The translations under genes were made by a program, and so were the position numbers. DNA of 5,204 nucleotides from Roseiflexaceae bacterium. Its GTDB lineage: Bacteria > Chloroflexota > Chloroflexia > Chloroflexales > Roseiflexaceae. Location of the stretch: assembly GCA_947462525.1 (NCBI GenBank), contig CANHPK010000157.1, positions 1 to 5,204 of the forward strand, in the 5' to 3' direction. Positions 1 through 5,204 of this stretch are shown here, piece after piece. Each line of letters begins with the position of its first letter. Position 1 is the first letter of the stretch. The notes under the pieces were generated by a model that saw only the letters and a program-made list of their open reading frames with translations, did no database searches and was not told the DNA's origin.

Positions 1-848
1 AACGACCCACAGACAGCGCCGAGCTGGAGCGATCGGTGCAATGACCAACCGGCCAACATGCCGTAGACCATGCCGGCATTGAACGAATCTCCGGCACCCA
101 CCGCGTCGACAAAATCAGTTTTTATCGCGTTCACATGCGCCAACGACGTGCCCTGCTGACCATACGCACCGTCTGCACCGCATTTGATCGCTACCGTCTG
201 TACCTGCTGTGCCAACACGGGTAATGCGCCTGCGACGGTGGATTGGCGACTAATTGCACAGGCTTCGGCATCATTGGGCAAAAACAGGTTGGTATAGGGG
301 AACAGCGCATCGAGGCCAGCCCACACCTCTGCAGGATCCCAGTTGGTGTCGACCGATGTCGTGCCGCCGTTTGCCTGCATCTGTTGGAACATGCCCGGCA
401 ATCCCGGTCGCAAGGCGTGTTGCAGGTAGTAACTCCCAATATGCAAGTGGCGGGCAGACGCAACCAACGTAGCCGGGATCATGCGCGAAGCAAGCAGTGG
501 AATGCCCCCTTCGTAGGTCAACATGGCGCGATCCGCGGGCTTTTGGAGAATCACCGTCAATCCACTGCGCACGTTCGGATCGACGATGCAATGCGCCGTA
601 TCGACACCTGCTGCGGTGAGCGCATCCATGCAAAACCGACCGATGGTGTCATCGCCACACACACCCACATACGCAACAGAAAGGCCGAGACGCGCAGCGC
701 CACACGCAAAAATAGCAGACGAACCGCCGAGGACGAGTGCCATGTCATCGACGATTTTTTCATGTTGTTGCCAAACGGGCTCGACATCGCCACGCAGAAT
801 CAAATCTGCGTTCAGTTCGCCGAGGACAAGCAGGTCGTAGGTGGTCAT
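1..848 (-). CDS. PfkB/ribokinase-family carbohydrate kinase (C-terminus missing)
   Basis: This is a cytosolic ATP-dependent kinase that phosphorylates a sugar or a related small alcohol; the substrate cannot be told from sequence. Translating the minus strand from the ATG at 848-846 gives 282 uninterrupted residues running off the left edge, against roughly 300-330 for the family, so only a short C-terminal piece is missing. Visible marks, in order: the first beta-strand with G-E-L-N-A-D-L at 10-16, where the sugar-contacting Asp is usual (D15); the Gly-Gly motif L-G-G-S-S at 40-44; S-V-D-T-N-W-D-P at about 165-172; the N-x-x-E phosphate/Mg motif at N192-E195; a K-C-G-A-D-G-A stretch at 222-228; and the family signature D-A-V-G-A-G-D-S-F-N-A-G at 248-259 with catalytic base D254. 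All key residues are present, so it should be active. The start is supported by GGAG seven bases upstream. It lies downstream of the beta-helix gene but behind a terminator. Family assignment is secure; ribokinase, fructokinase, KDG kinase or nucleoside kinase remain possible. Confidence 0.95.
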   Translation of the reverse strand, partial: MTTYDLLVLGELNADLILRGDVEPVWQQHEKIVDDMALVLGGSSAIFACGAARLGLSVAYVGVCGDDTIGRFCMDALTAAGVDTAHCIVDPNVRSGLTVILQKPADRAMLTYEGGIPLLASRMIPATLVASARHLHIGSYYLQHALRPGLPGMFQQMQANGGTTSVDTNWDPAEVWAGLDALFPYTNLFLPNDAEACAISRQSTVAGALPVLAQQVQTVAIKCGADGAYGQQGTSLAHVNAIKTDFVDAVGAGDSFNAGMVYGMLAGWSLHRSLQLGAVCGS

Positions 849-855
849 GGGGCAA

Positions 856-859
856 CTCC
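856..859 (-). promoter_or_regulatory. Ribosome binding site of the kinase gene
   Basis: On the minus strand GGAG (inside GTGGAG) lies seven bases before the ATG at 848-846. This is a normal Shine-Dalgarno spacing and fixes the kinase start, because the protein begins directly with the expected first beta-strand of the PfkB fold. Confidence 0.75.
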
Positions 860-875
860 ACATTGAATTACGACA

Positions 876-904
876 ATTATAATTCTCTTTTCTCTCCAAA
901 GAAA
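876..904 (-). promoter_or_regulatory. Probable sigma-70-type promoter of the kinase gene
   Basis: The minus strand carries a perfect TATAAT at 881-876. Transcription would begin near 869, giving a leader of about 20 bases that just contains the GGAG. The -35 region is poor: at 17 bases spacing the hexamer is TTTCTT (904-899), matching the consensus only at its first two bases and overlapping the T-rich tail of the upstream terminator. There is no TGn extension before the -10. The -10 sits in a perfect palindrome AATTATAATT (875-884), so TATAAT also reads on the plus strand. The location between a terminator and a ribosome binding site supports a real promoter, possibly a weak or activator-dependent one. 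Confidence 0.45.
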
Positions 905-941
905 AGAAACGCCCCCTTGTATGGAAATCCATACAAGGGGG
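898..941 (-). terminator. Rho-independent terminator of the beta-helix gene
   Basis: CCCCCTTGTATGG (912-924) and CCATACAAGGGGG (929-941) form a perfect 13-bp stem with a four-base loop (925-928). On the minus strand the stem is followed by CGTTTCTTTTCTTT (911-898), an interrupted T-run that begins two bases after the stem. The hairpin starts 17 bases after the TAG stop of the beta-helix gene. The plus-strand side has no T-run, so it should terminate minus-strand transcription only. It separates the beta-helix gene from the kinase gene. Confidence 0.85.
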
Positions 942-958
942 AGGTGAATGCTGGGAGA

Positions 959-3900
959 CTAATTCTGGAAACCGACATCCGTGCTCACATCGGTACCATC
1001 CGTCAGCGACGGATCGTAATCGACCTGACCCAAGATCTTTGACTCGATGAATTCGATGAATGGGGTACCGAACCAGTTGGAGAGTGCGTCAATGGTCCCT
1101 TGTGATTCGTTCATGATGAAGTACGCACTTGCCTGTGTGATGCTGTTGTTGCGCATGGTCATCGTACCGGCTGCAGAGCCGTCGACGGTTACACCCACCA
1201 ACCCACCAGTCAGACGATTGTTCGTCATCGCGACCGAATCAAGCGCAACGTTGTTTGCGATGATAACTGCATTCGGCATGCCGGTCACTTCGTTTGCGCT
1301 GATGTTCAGACCATTGAGCGACGCAGGTGCGCTCGCATAGCTGCCATCGTTGCGTGCTGCGATGAACATCCCGAAGCCTGCAGCGGTGTCAGCGCCACGT
1401 GACTCGGACATTTGATTCCCTGCAATCGTCAAGCCGGTAAAGGCCTTGTGCTTGAGGTTCATCACCAACGCGCGTGGATTCGTAGCAATACCATTGTTGA
1501 CAAACGTGTTGCCTTCGATGGTGCCGTTCTGGACCCGCTCCAGGTAGATACCTGCTTGGTTGTTCGCTGTGCCGTTGCCGGTGAAGGAATTGTTGCGCAC
1601 AACCACATCAGTCAGACTGACCGGGGCGAATGATGCACTGGCATCGCCGCTGTAGATACCGCCACTGATGTTATCGGTGAAGGTTGAGTCTTCGACGACA
1701 AGATTCGTCACGACACCCGTGCTGTGTACTTTGAGCCCGACGCCATTGCTGGTGAACGTACTCGCGAGGACCTGCACGTCGTTCGACGTATTGGTTGTGT
1801 CGATGCTCAGACCCGTTGCCGTGTTGCCGACGAATGCAACCTGATCAAAAGTCACGTTGTCTGCGTTGTTTTGGATGTTTGCACCGCGGGCGGAACCGGT
1901 TACCTGGAGATTGCTGATGCTCAGACGATCCGTCGGGCTGATGCCGTCAGCAGTAATGTTGAAGCCATTGGATCCGTTGCCATTGATGATGGTTTGGGCC
2001 ATGCCATCGCCGACAATTTTGACCGACTTGGATACGGTGACCGTTCCTTGATAGGTGCCGGCTGCGACATTGACCGTATCGCCGGCAGTTGCTGCATCGA
2101 TACCACGTTGGAGCGATCCGGAAGTGGTCGTGACATAGATGTTGTTTGGCACCAACCGTACCAACCCGAGCCCAGTGACATCGACCGCATCACCTACTTG
2201 GTTTGCCATGGTGAAGAGGTCAGCCCGCACCGTGCGGTCGAGGACTGCGCCTGCGCTCGTCACAAACTGCGCTGCCGTTGCATCGGCACCGCCGGCACCC
2301 CAGAGAACCACCGACTTGAGCTTGGTGTCGTTCAGTGCCAGCGTGGTACCGGCAGTGGTATCGGCGATGAGGTCGCCCCACGGTGCCACCACCGTGCGCA
2401 GGTCCACATTCTGCAGTTGAATACCTGAGACGTCGCTGTACTTCTGGAAGGACAATGCACCCTTACCGACATGCCCGCTGAATGTTACATCCTCCAAACG
2501 GATGGTTCCTGCAGGAGCACTGGCACCTGGTGCATTGGTAAACACCATTGCGTAGCTGTTGGCGTTTGCGCGGCTGCCGTTGCCCGAATTGACTTGGACA
2601 TTGCGCATCGTGACGTTTCCGCGGAAGGCATAGAACGACAGGTCGTGTTGGTTCACAACCCCGGCCGTGCTGTTGTTGGTGAAGCTGCTATTGGTAATGG
2701 TGAAGTTCGTCAGGTTCGGATTCGATGGGCCCGAAGGATTGATCGAAAGCGCACTCGATACGTTGTTGTTCATCGTTGTGCCATCGATGGTCAAGCCGTT
2801 CAATCCGCTGACCGCAGATGCAACACGCAGGCCGAAACCGTTGCCTGTGAGGGTAACGTTACGCACCGACATGTCCGTCAATGTCCCACTGCGATAGTGA
2901 ATTGCTTGCCCTTGGTTGGTAACGGCCACGTCGCTGATTGCGATGTGTGCTGCAGGACTCGTCGGCTGGATTGCGATGCCGTCCGAACCGCCGCTGTAGG
3001 CTGAGCCAGTAAGTTTGAAGCCGTTGATGGAGAGTGTATTGGCTGCATCAACGCCGCTCCCGGTAACCGAGATAATCGGGAGACTACCGCTTGCCGCTGT
3101 GACAACGGTTCCGGTGTTACTCGACCCTGCACCAACCAGCTTGATTTGCTTGTTGATGACCACATTGGCTTGATATGAACCAGCACCCACGGTGACGACG
3201 TCCCCTGCGGCTGCAATGTCGACGCCGCGTTGAATAGAACCGGACTGGGTTGTGACGTATATATTGCCGGCGTTGACACGGACCAAGCCGAGCGCTGCAT
3301 TGTCACTCTTGTGGGAAATCTTGTCTTCGATGGACAAGTTCTGAGCGACCGTTCCAGTTGCCCCGGTAACCCCCTCGAAGCTCACTGCGGTGGCATCGAC
3401 GGCGCCGGTATTGTTCACCAGTTTGACATAGCTGCCACTCTGGCCACTCATGGCGGTTGTATTGAGGTTCGTCACGTTGGCAGCGGCATTCGTCAGCACG
3501 ATACCGTCGGTACCACCCGTCAGGGCGACTCCGGTACCAACCGAGAGTGCAACTGCTGCATGTGCTGTGCTCGCATCACTGTCACGCACATCGATGCCCG
3601 TCTGCGTGGCGGCGATGGCTACATCGCTGACCGAGGCATGCGCACCATAGGTTGCGTCAGTGCGATAGCCTTCGTAGTTGTTCAATCCGATACCCGTTTG
3701 GACCCCGATGATGTTACCACCGCTGACCTGAGCCGCTGCGGTTGACTTGACGTTCCAGACGGTAATACCGGCTGTTGGCATCCCGATGATTGCACTGCCA
3801 TCGATGTCGTTGTTGCTAATCGTGGATGGTGCGCTTGCGCCTTGGCTGGCAACCAATATGCCTGTCCAGTAGCCACGTGCCGAGTTTGTCGTGCTCGGTA

Positions 3901-5204
3901 TAGCCGCTTCGTCGCTACTGGTCACAGCCGTGATGTCGTTGTCACGCACGGTCCATGGCGAGTAGTTGTGCAGGTTGTAGAAGATACCCTTGCTGCGGGC
4001 TGTGATGCTATTGCCGCTGATGACTTGGTAAGCTGCATCACCGGTATTTGCAGTCTGATAATTGCCGGTCTGGATCCCAATGCGGACGTTCTTGATGGAG
4101 TTGTCGCGCACTGCCGTGTAGTTGCTGTTGTACAACAACACACCGATGCCCCAGTTTGCAGAACTCGTTGCGCTCGCCGAGTAGTGACCCAAATCCTTGA
4201 TGAGATTGTCACGCACCACATGGCCGGTCTTGGCGACATTGCCGCTGACACCATACAGGTTGACCCCCGAAAATGCCAAGTTCGTAATGATGTTGTTGGC
4301 AATCGTGGTGCCGCTGACGGAATCTGAACTGCTCGAAATACCCTCGGAGGCATGTTGATCTGCCCCGTTGTATCCCAGTGTGTTGCTCGGCAACGCTGGA
4401 TTGTCACCGTCCAGTGTGAAGCCGTCGATGGTGACATCGCTTGCCGCCAATGTTACGAGGACGTTATTGTCTGCATCTGCTGTTGCCGGCACGATGATTG
4501 CTTCGGGGCCGCGGGATGCCGTTCCCGTAACGCCTGCATTGGGACCGCGCAGGGTGAGTGGCTTGTCAATCGTCAGCGCTTCGGCGTATGTGCCCGGTGC
4601 GACGGTGAGGACTGACTGTGCCAGTGTCGTGGCACTCGAAATAGCAGGCTGGATGGCATCGAAGTACCCGGTGACGTCGCCGTTGTTCGTCACGACGACT
4701 GCTGCAAGACTGACAGAACTCGATCCTGCGCGGTCTACGAAGCTCTTGACCACGGCGACGGACTGCGTCGCATCGGCTGGCAAGTTCGCCGCTTTGAGGA
4801 CAAACGTCCCGTTGAACGTGACGTTCTTGGTGATAGGCGCAGTCAAGACGACCGGAACACCGTTTTCTACCACAATGGTGTCGTTCGCAGACGCTCGCGT
4901 CAGCGCGCGCTCGAGTGCGCCGTTGAGCGTTGCAGGAGCGAAGAAGCTGCGTGTCGTCACATACAGTGACGCTGCTGACGTCCGTACCAATCCAAGCCCG
5001 GTGAAGTCGATGGCATCGACGACTTGATCAGCAATGGAGAAGTTATCTGCCAGGGCACTGCGATTGAGTGCCGTGCCATCGAGTTTGATAAAGCGTGCGC
5101 TTGTTGCATCGACACTCCCAGTGCCCCACAACACGATGGACTTCAGTTTTGTGTCGTTGACGACCAATGGACTACCGCCCATGGCTTCGACGACCAAATC
5201 ACCC
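959..5204 (-). CDS. Giant right-handed parallel beta-helix repeat protein (N-terminus missing)
   Basis: The frame is open from the right edge to TAG at 961-959, giving about 1,414 residues of a longer protein. The composition is rich in Asn, Thr, Ser, Ala, Gly and Val. Strands alternate with turns such as N-N-S-F, E-G-N-T-F and R-D-N-S-I, the pattern of PbH1/NosD-type parallel beta-helices with stacked asparagines. Helix-start stretches of the type G-D-T-V-x-V-x-x-G-x-Y precede the coils. A linker module occurs three times, and a cap with N-W-F-G and a final G-F-Q-N closes the protein. There is no cysteine, no C-terminal hydrophobic anchor, no LPxTG and no autotransporter barrel; any signal peptide or two-partner secretion domain would be beyond the window. 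The first in-frame start-like codon (TTG, 5197-5195) is not the real start, since the repeat continues through it to the edge. Such proteins are usually exported adhesins or polysaccharide-binding or -cleaving proteins; no catalytic motif lets me choose. Fold is confident, function unknown. Confidence 0.9.
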   Translation of the reverse strand, partial: GDLVVEAMGGSPLVVNDTKLKSIVLWGTGSVDATSARFIKLDGTALNRSALADNFSIADQVVDAIDFTGLGLVRTSAASLYVTTRSFFAPATLNGALERALTRASANDTIVVENGVPVVLTAPITKNVTFNGTFVLKAANLPADATQSVAVVKSFVDRAGSSSVSLAAVVVTNNGDVTGYFDAIQPAISSATTLAQSVLTVAPGTYAEALTIDKPLTLRGPNAGVTGTASRGPEAIIVPATADADNNVLVTLAASDVTIDGFTLDGDNPALPSNTLGYNGADQHASEGISSSSDSVSGTTIANNIITNLAFSGVNLYGVSGNVAKTGHVVRDNLIKDLGHYSASATSSANWGIGVLLYNSNYTAVRDNSIKNVRIGIQTGNYQTANTGDAAYQVISGNSITARSKGIFYNLHNYSPWTVRDNDITAVTSSDEAAIPSTTNSARGYWTGILVASQGASAPSTISNNDIDGSAIIGMPTAGITVWNVKSTAAAQVSGGNIIGVQTGIGLNNYEGYRTDATYGAHASVSDVAIAATQTGIDVRDSDASTAHAAVALSVGTGVALTGGTDGIVLTNAAANVTNLNTTAMSGQSGSYVKLVNNTGAVDATAVSFEGVTGATGTVAQNLSIEDKISHKSDNAALGLVRVNAGNIYVTTQSGSIQRGVDIAAAGDVVTVGAGSYQANVVINKQIKLVGAGSSNTGTVVTAASGSLPIISVTGSGVDAANTLSINGFKLTGSAYSGGSDGIAIQPTSPAAHIAISDVAVTNQGQAIHYRSGTLTDMSVRNVTLTGNGFGLRVASAVSGLNGLTIDGTTMNNNVSSALSINPSGPSNPNLTNFTITNSSFTNNSTAGVVNQHDLSFYAFRGNVTMRNVQVNSGNGSRANANSYAMVFTNAPGASAPAGTIRLEDVTFSGHVGKGALSFQKYSDVSGIQLQNVDLRTVVAPWGDLIADTTAGTTLALNDTKLKSVVLWGAGGADATAAQFVTSAGAVLDRTVRADLFTMANQVGDAVDVTGLGLVRLVPNNIYVTTTSGSLQRGIDAATAGDTVNVAAGTYQGTVTVSKSVKIVGDGMAQTIINGNGSNGFNITADGISPTDRLSISNLQVTGSARGANIQNNADNVTFDQVAFVGNTATGLSIDTTNTSNDVQVLASTFTSNGVGLKVHSTGVVTNLVVEDSTFTDNISGGIYSGDASASFAPVSLTDVVVRNNSFTGNGTANNQAGIYLERVQNGTIEGNTFVNNGIATNPRALVMNLKHKAFTGLTIAGNQMSESRGADTAAGFGMFIAARNDGSYASAPASLNGLNISANEVTGMPNAVIIANNVALDSVAMTNNRLTGGLVGVTVDGSAAGTMTMRNNSITQASAYFIMNESQGTIDALSNWFGTPFIEFIESKILGQVDYDPSLTDGTDVSTDVGFQN
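962..1078 (-). other. C-terminal cap of the beta-helix protein
   Basis: The last 39 residues leave the coil pattern. They start with N-W-F-G-T-P, continue through an acidic, more helical-looking stretch F-I-E-F-I-E-S-K-I, and end with V-D-Y-D-P-S-L, G-T-D-V-S and G-F-Q-N. An N-W-(W/F)-G turn followed by V-x-(Y/F)-x-P-(W/S)-L is a recurring end of parallel beta-helix domains and probably closes the open hydrophobic end of the helix. It is not a membrane anchor or a sorting signal I know. Confidence 0.65.
1240..1375 (-). repeat. A-S-A-P / G-M-P coil pair, copy 2
   Basis: The encoded coil reads A-G-F-G-M-F-I-A-A, then A-S-A-P (1325-1336), exactly 14 residues with I-S-A-N-E-V, then G-M-P-N-A-V-I-I (GMP at 1274-1282). 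Motifs, spacing and the flanking hydrophobic strand match the unit at 3760-3875. A partial third copy, A-P-G-A-S-A-P at 2513-2530, lacks the G-M-P. Confidence 0.55.
2003..2377 (-). repeat. Linker/helix-start module, copy 3
   Basis: The copy runs from G-D-L-I-A-D-T-T-A-G through N-D-T-K-L-K-S-V-V-L-W-G and T-G-L-G-L-V-R (2156-2173) to K-I-V-G-D-G. It is the fullest copy, because its first half pairs with copy 1 and its second half with copy 2. It is preceded by Q-L-Q-N-V-D-L-R and P-W, and opens the last helix of the protein. Confidence 0.85.
3125..3439 (-). repeat. Linker/helix-start module, copy 2 (diverged first half)
   Basis: The copy runs from S-G-S-Y-V-K-L-V to V-G-A-G. Its first half differs from copies 1 and 3: it keeps D-A-T-A-V-S-F but reads S-I-E-D-K-I-S-H-K before A-A-L-G-L-V-R (LGLVR at 3278-3292). 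From LGLVR on it matches copy 3 without gaps at 34 of 56 positions by hand count, including N-I-Y-V-T-T, S-G-S-x-Q-R-G and A-G-D-x-V. Confidence 0.8.
3760..3875 (-). repeat. A-S-A-P / G-M-P coil pair, copy 1
   Basis: The encoded coil reads G-Y-W-T-G-I-L-V, then A-S-A-P (3827-3838), 14 residues with I-S-N-N-D-I, then G-M-P-T-A-G-I (GMP at 3776-3784). The same spacing and motif pair recur near the C-terminus. It appears to be a two-rung unit whose loop, A-S-A-P, is kept. Confidence 0.55.
4532..4669 (-). repeat. Additional beta-helix start inside the first module
   Basis: The encoded segment runs G-Y-F-D-A-I-Q-P-A-I, then T-V-A-P-G-T-Y-A-E-A-L, then T-I-D-K-P-L-T-L-R-G-P-N-A-G. It resembles the second half of the linker modules (V-N-V-A-A-G-T-Y-Q then K-x-x-K-I-V-G-D-G) but lacks the preceding K-L-K-S and G-L-G-L-V-R part. 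It is a typical opening of a NosD-like helix and shows that the 568-residue first module contains two helix starts. Confidence 0.65.
4859..5203 (-). repeat. Linker/helix-start module, copy 1 (encoded repeat)
   Basis: This first visible copy begins G-D-L-V-V-E-A-M-G-G, contains N-D-T-K-L-K-S-I-V-L-W-G, passes through T-G-L-G-L-V-R (GLGLVR at 4982-4999) and reaches N-D-T-I-V-V-E-N-G. Over the 60 residues ending at GLGLVR it matches copy 3 without gaps at 36 positions by hand count. Beyond GLGLVR it diverges: S-F-F-A-P-A-T replaces the S-G-S-x-Q-R-G of the other copies. It is already under way at the window edge, so part of the protein lies upstream. Confidence 0.8.

Noticed and set aside
243..866. 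Plus-strand open frame of 207 codons opposite the kinase
   Set aside because: It lies fully opposite a well-supported PfkB gene, its translation is rich in Arg, His and Cys with no family pattern, and it runs through the kinase start and ribosome binding site.
878..883. TATAAT on the plus strand as a divergent promoter
   Set aside because: It is a by-product of the palindrome AATTATAATT. No gene starts on the plus strand, and transcription would run antisense into the beta-helix gene.
912..941. Inverted repeat considered as an operator or attachment site
   Set aside because: Its perfect stem, four-base loop, T-run on one side only and position 17 bases after a stop codon are better explained by a terminator.
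737..1042. Plus-strand open frame spanning the gap between the two genes
   Set aside because: It overlaps the ends of both genes plus the terminator hairpin and promoter, and its translation matches nothing I recognise.
1724..2428. Plus-strand open frame of 234 codons, with similar ones at 2471-3004, 3230-3745 and 3842-4327
   Set aside because: All are antisense to the beta-helix gene and show unstructured Arg/Cys/His/Asp-rich translations. Long antisense frames are expected opposite a repeat gene with biased codon use.
4368..5027. Plus-strand open frame of 219 codons with Ala/Val/Thr-rich translation
   Set aside because: Its composition mirrors the sense strand read in reverse. It covers the repeated linker and the extra helix start, which are clearly coding on the minus strand.
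1..5204. CRISPR array, tRNA/rRNA genes, insertion sequence or toxin-antitoxin pair
   Set aside because: No evenly spaced short direct repeats, cloverleaf-like segments, transposase frame or terminal inverted repeats were seen. About 98 percent of the window is occupied by the two genes, and the repeats present are protein-coding modules.

Overview
This window is bacterial and moderately GC-rich. All supportable genes lie on the minus strand, so the reading order runs from position 5204 down to 1. There are two protein-coding genes, both cut by the window edges. The longer one (959-5204) is the C-terminal ~1,414 residues of a giant right-handed parallel beta-helix protein, probably an exported or surface-exposed adhesin or carbohydrate-active protein. 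The shorter one (1-848) is the N-terminal 282 residues of a PfkB/ribokinase-family sugar kinase.

Layout: the beta-helix gene enters from the right edge with no start codon in the window and ends at a TAG stop at 959-961. Its protein is modular. A linker plus first-coils segment occurs three times (4859-5203, 3125-3439, 2003-2377). Each copy opens a new stretch of parallel beta-helix rich in N-x-F/I and N-N turns, and a further helix start sits at 4532-4669. The protein closes with an N-W-F-G cap and a G-F-Q-N end at 962-1078. It contains no cysteine in the visible part and no recognisable C-terminal anchor.

The 110-base gap (849-958) is compact. It holds a perfect 13-bp hairpin followed by a T-rich run (terminator of the beta-helix gene), then a TATAAT box with a poor -35, then a GGAG ribosome binding site seven bases before the kinase ATG. 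The two genes are therefore probably separate transcription units, and nothing ties them functionally.

Organism: the kinase N-terminus, with its G-E-L-N-A-D-L-I-L and G-G-S-S-A-I-F-A-C-G stretches, reminds me of sugar kinases from Chloroflexota. The linker of the beta-helix protein reminds me of repeats in large haemagglutinin-like proteins of Proteobacteria. These memories disagree, so I leave the phylum open.

I found no RNA gene, CRISPR array, insertion sequence or clearly new system. The most interesting material is the internal repeat architecture of the beta-helix protein.
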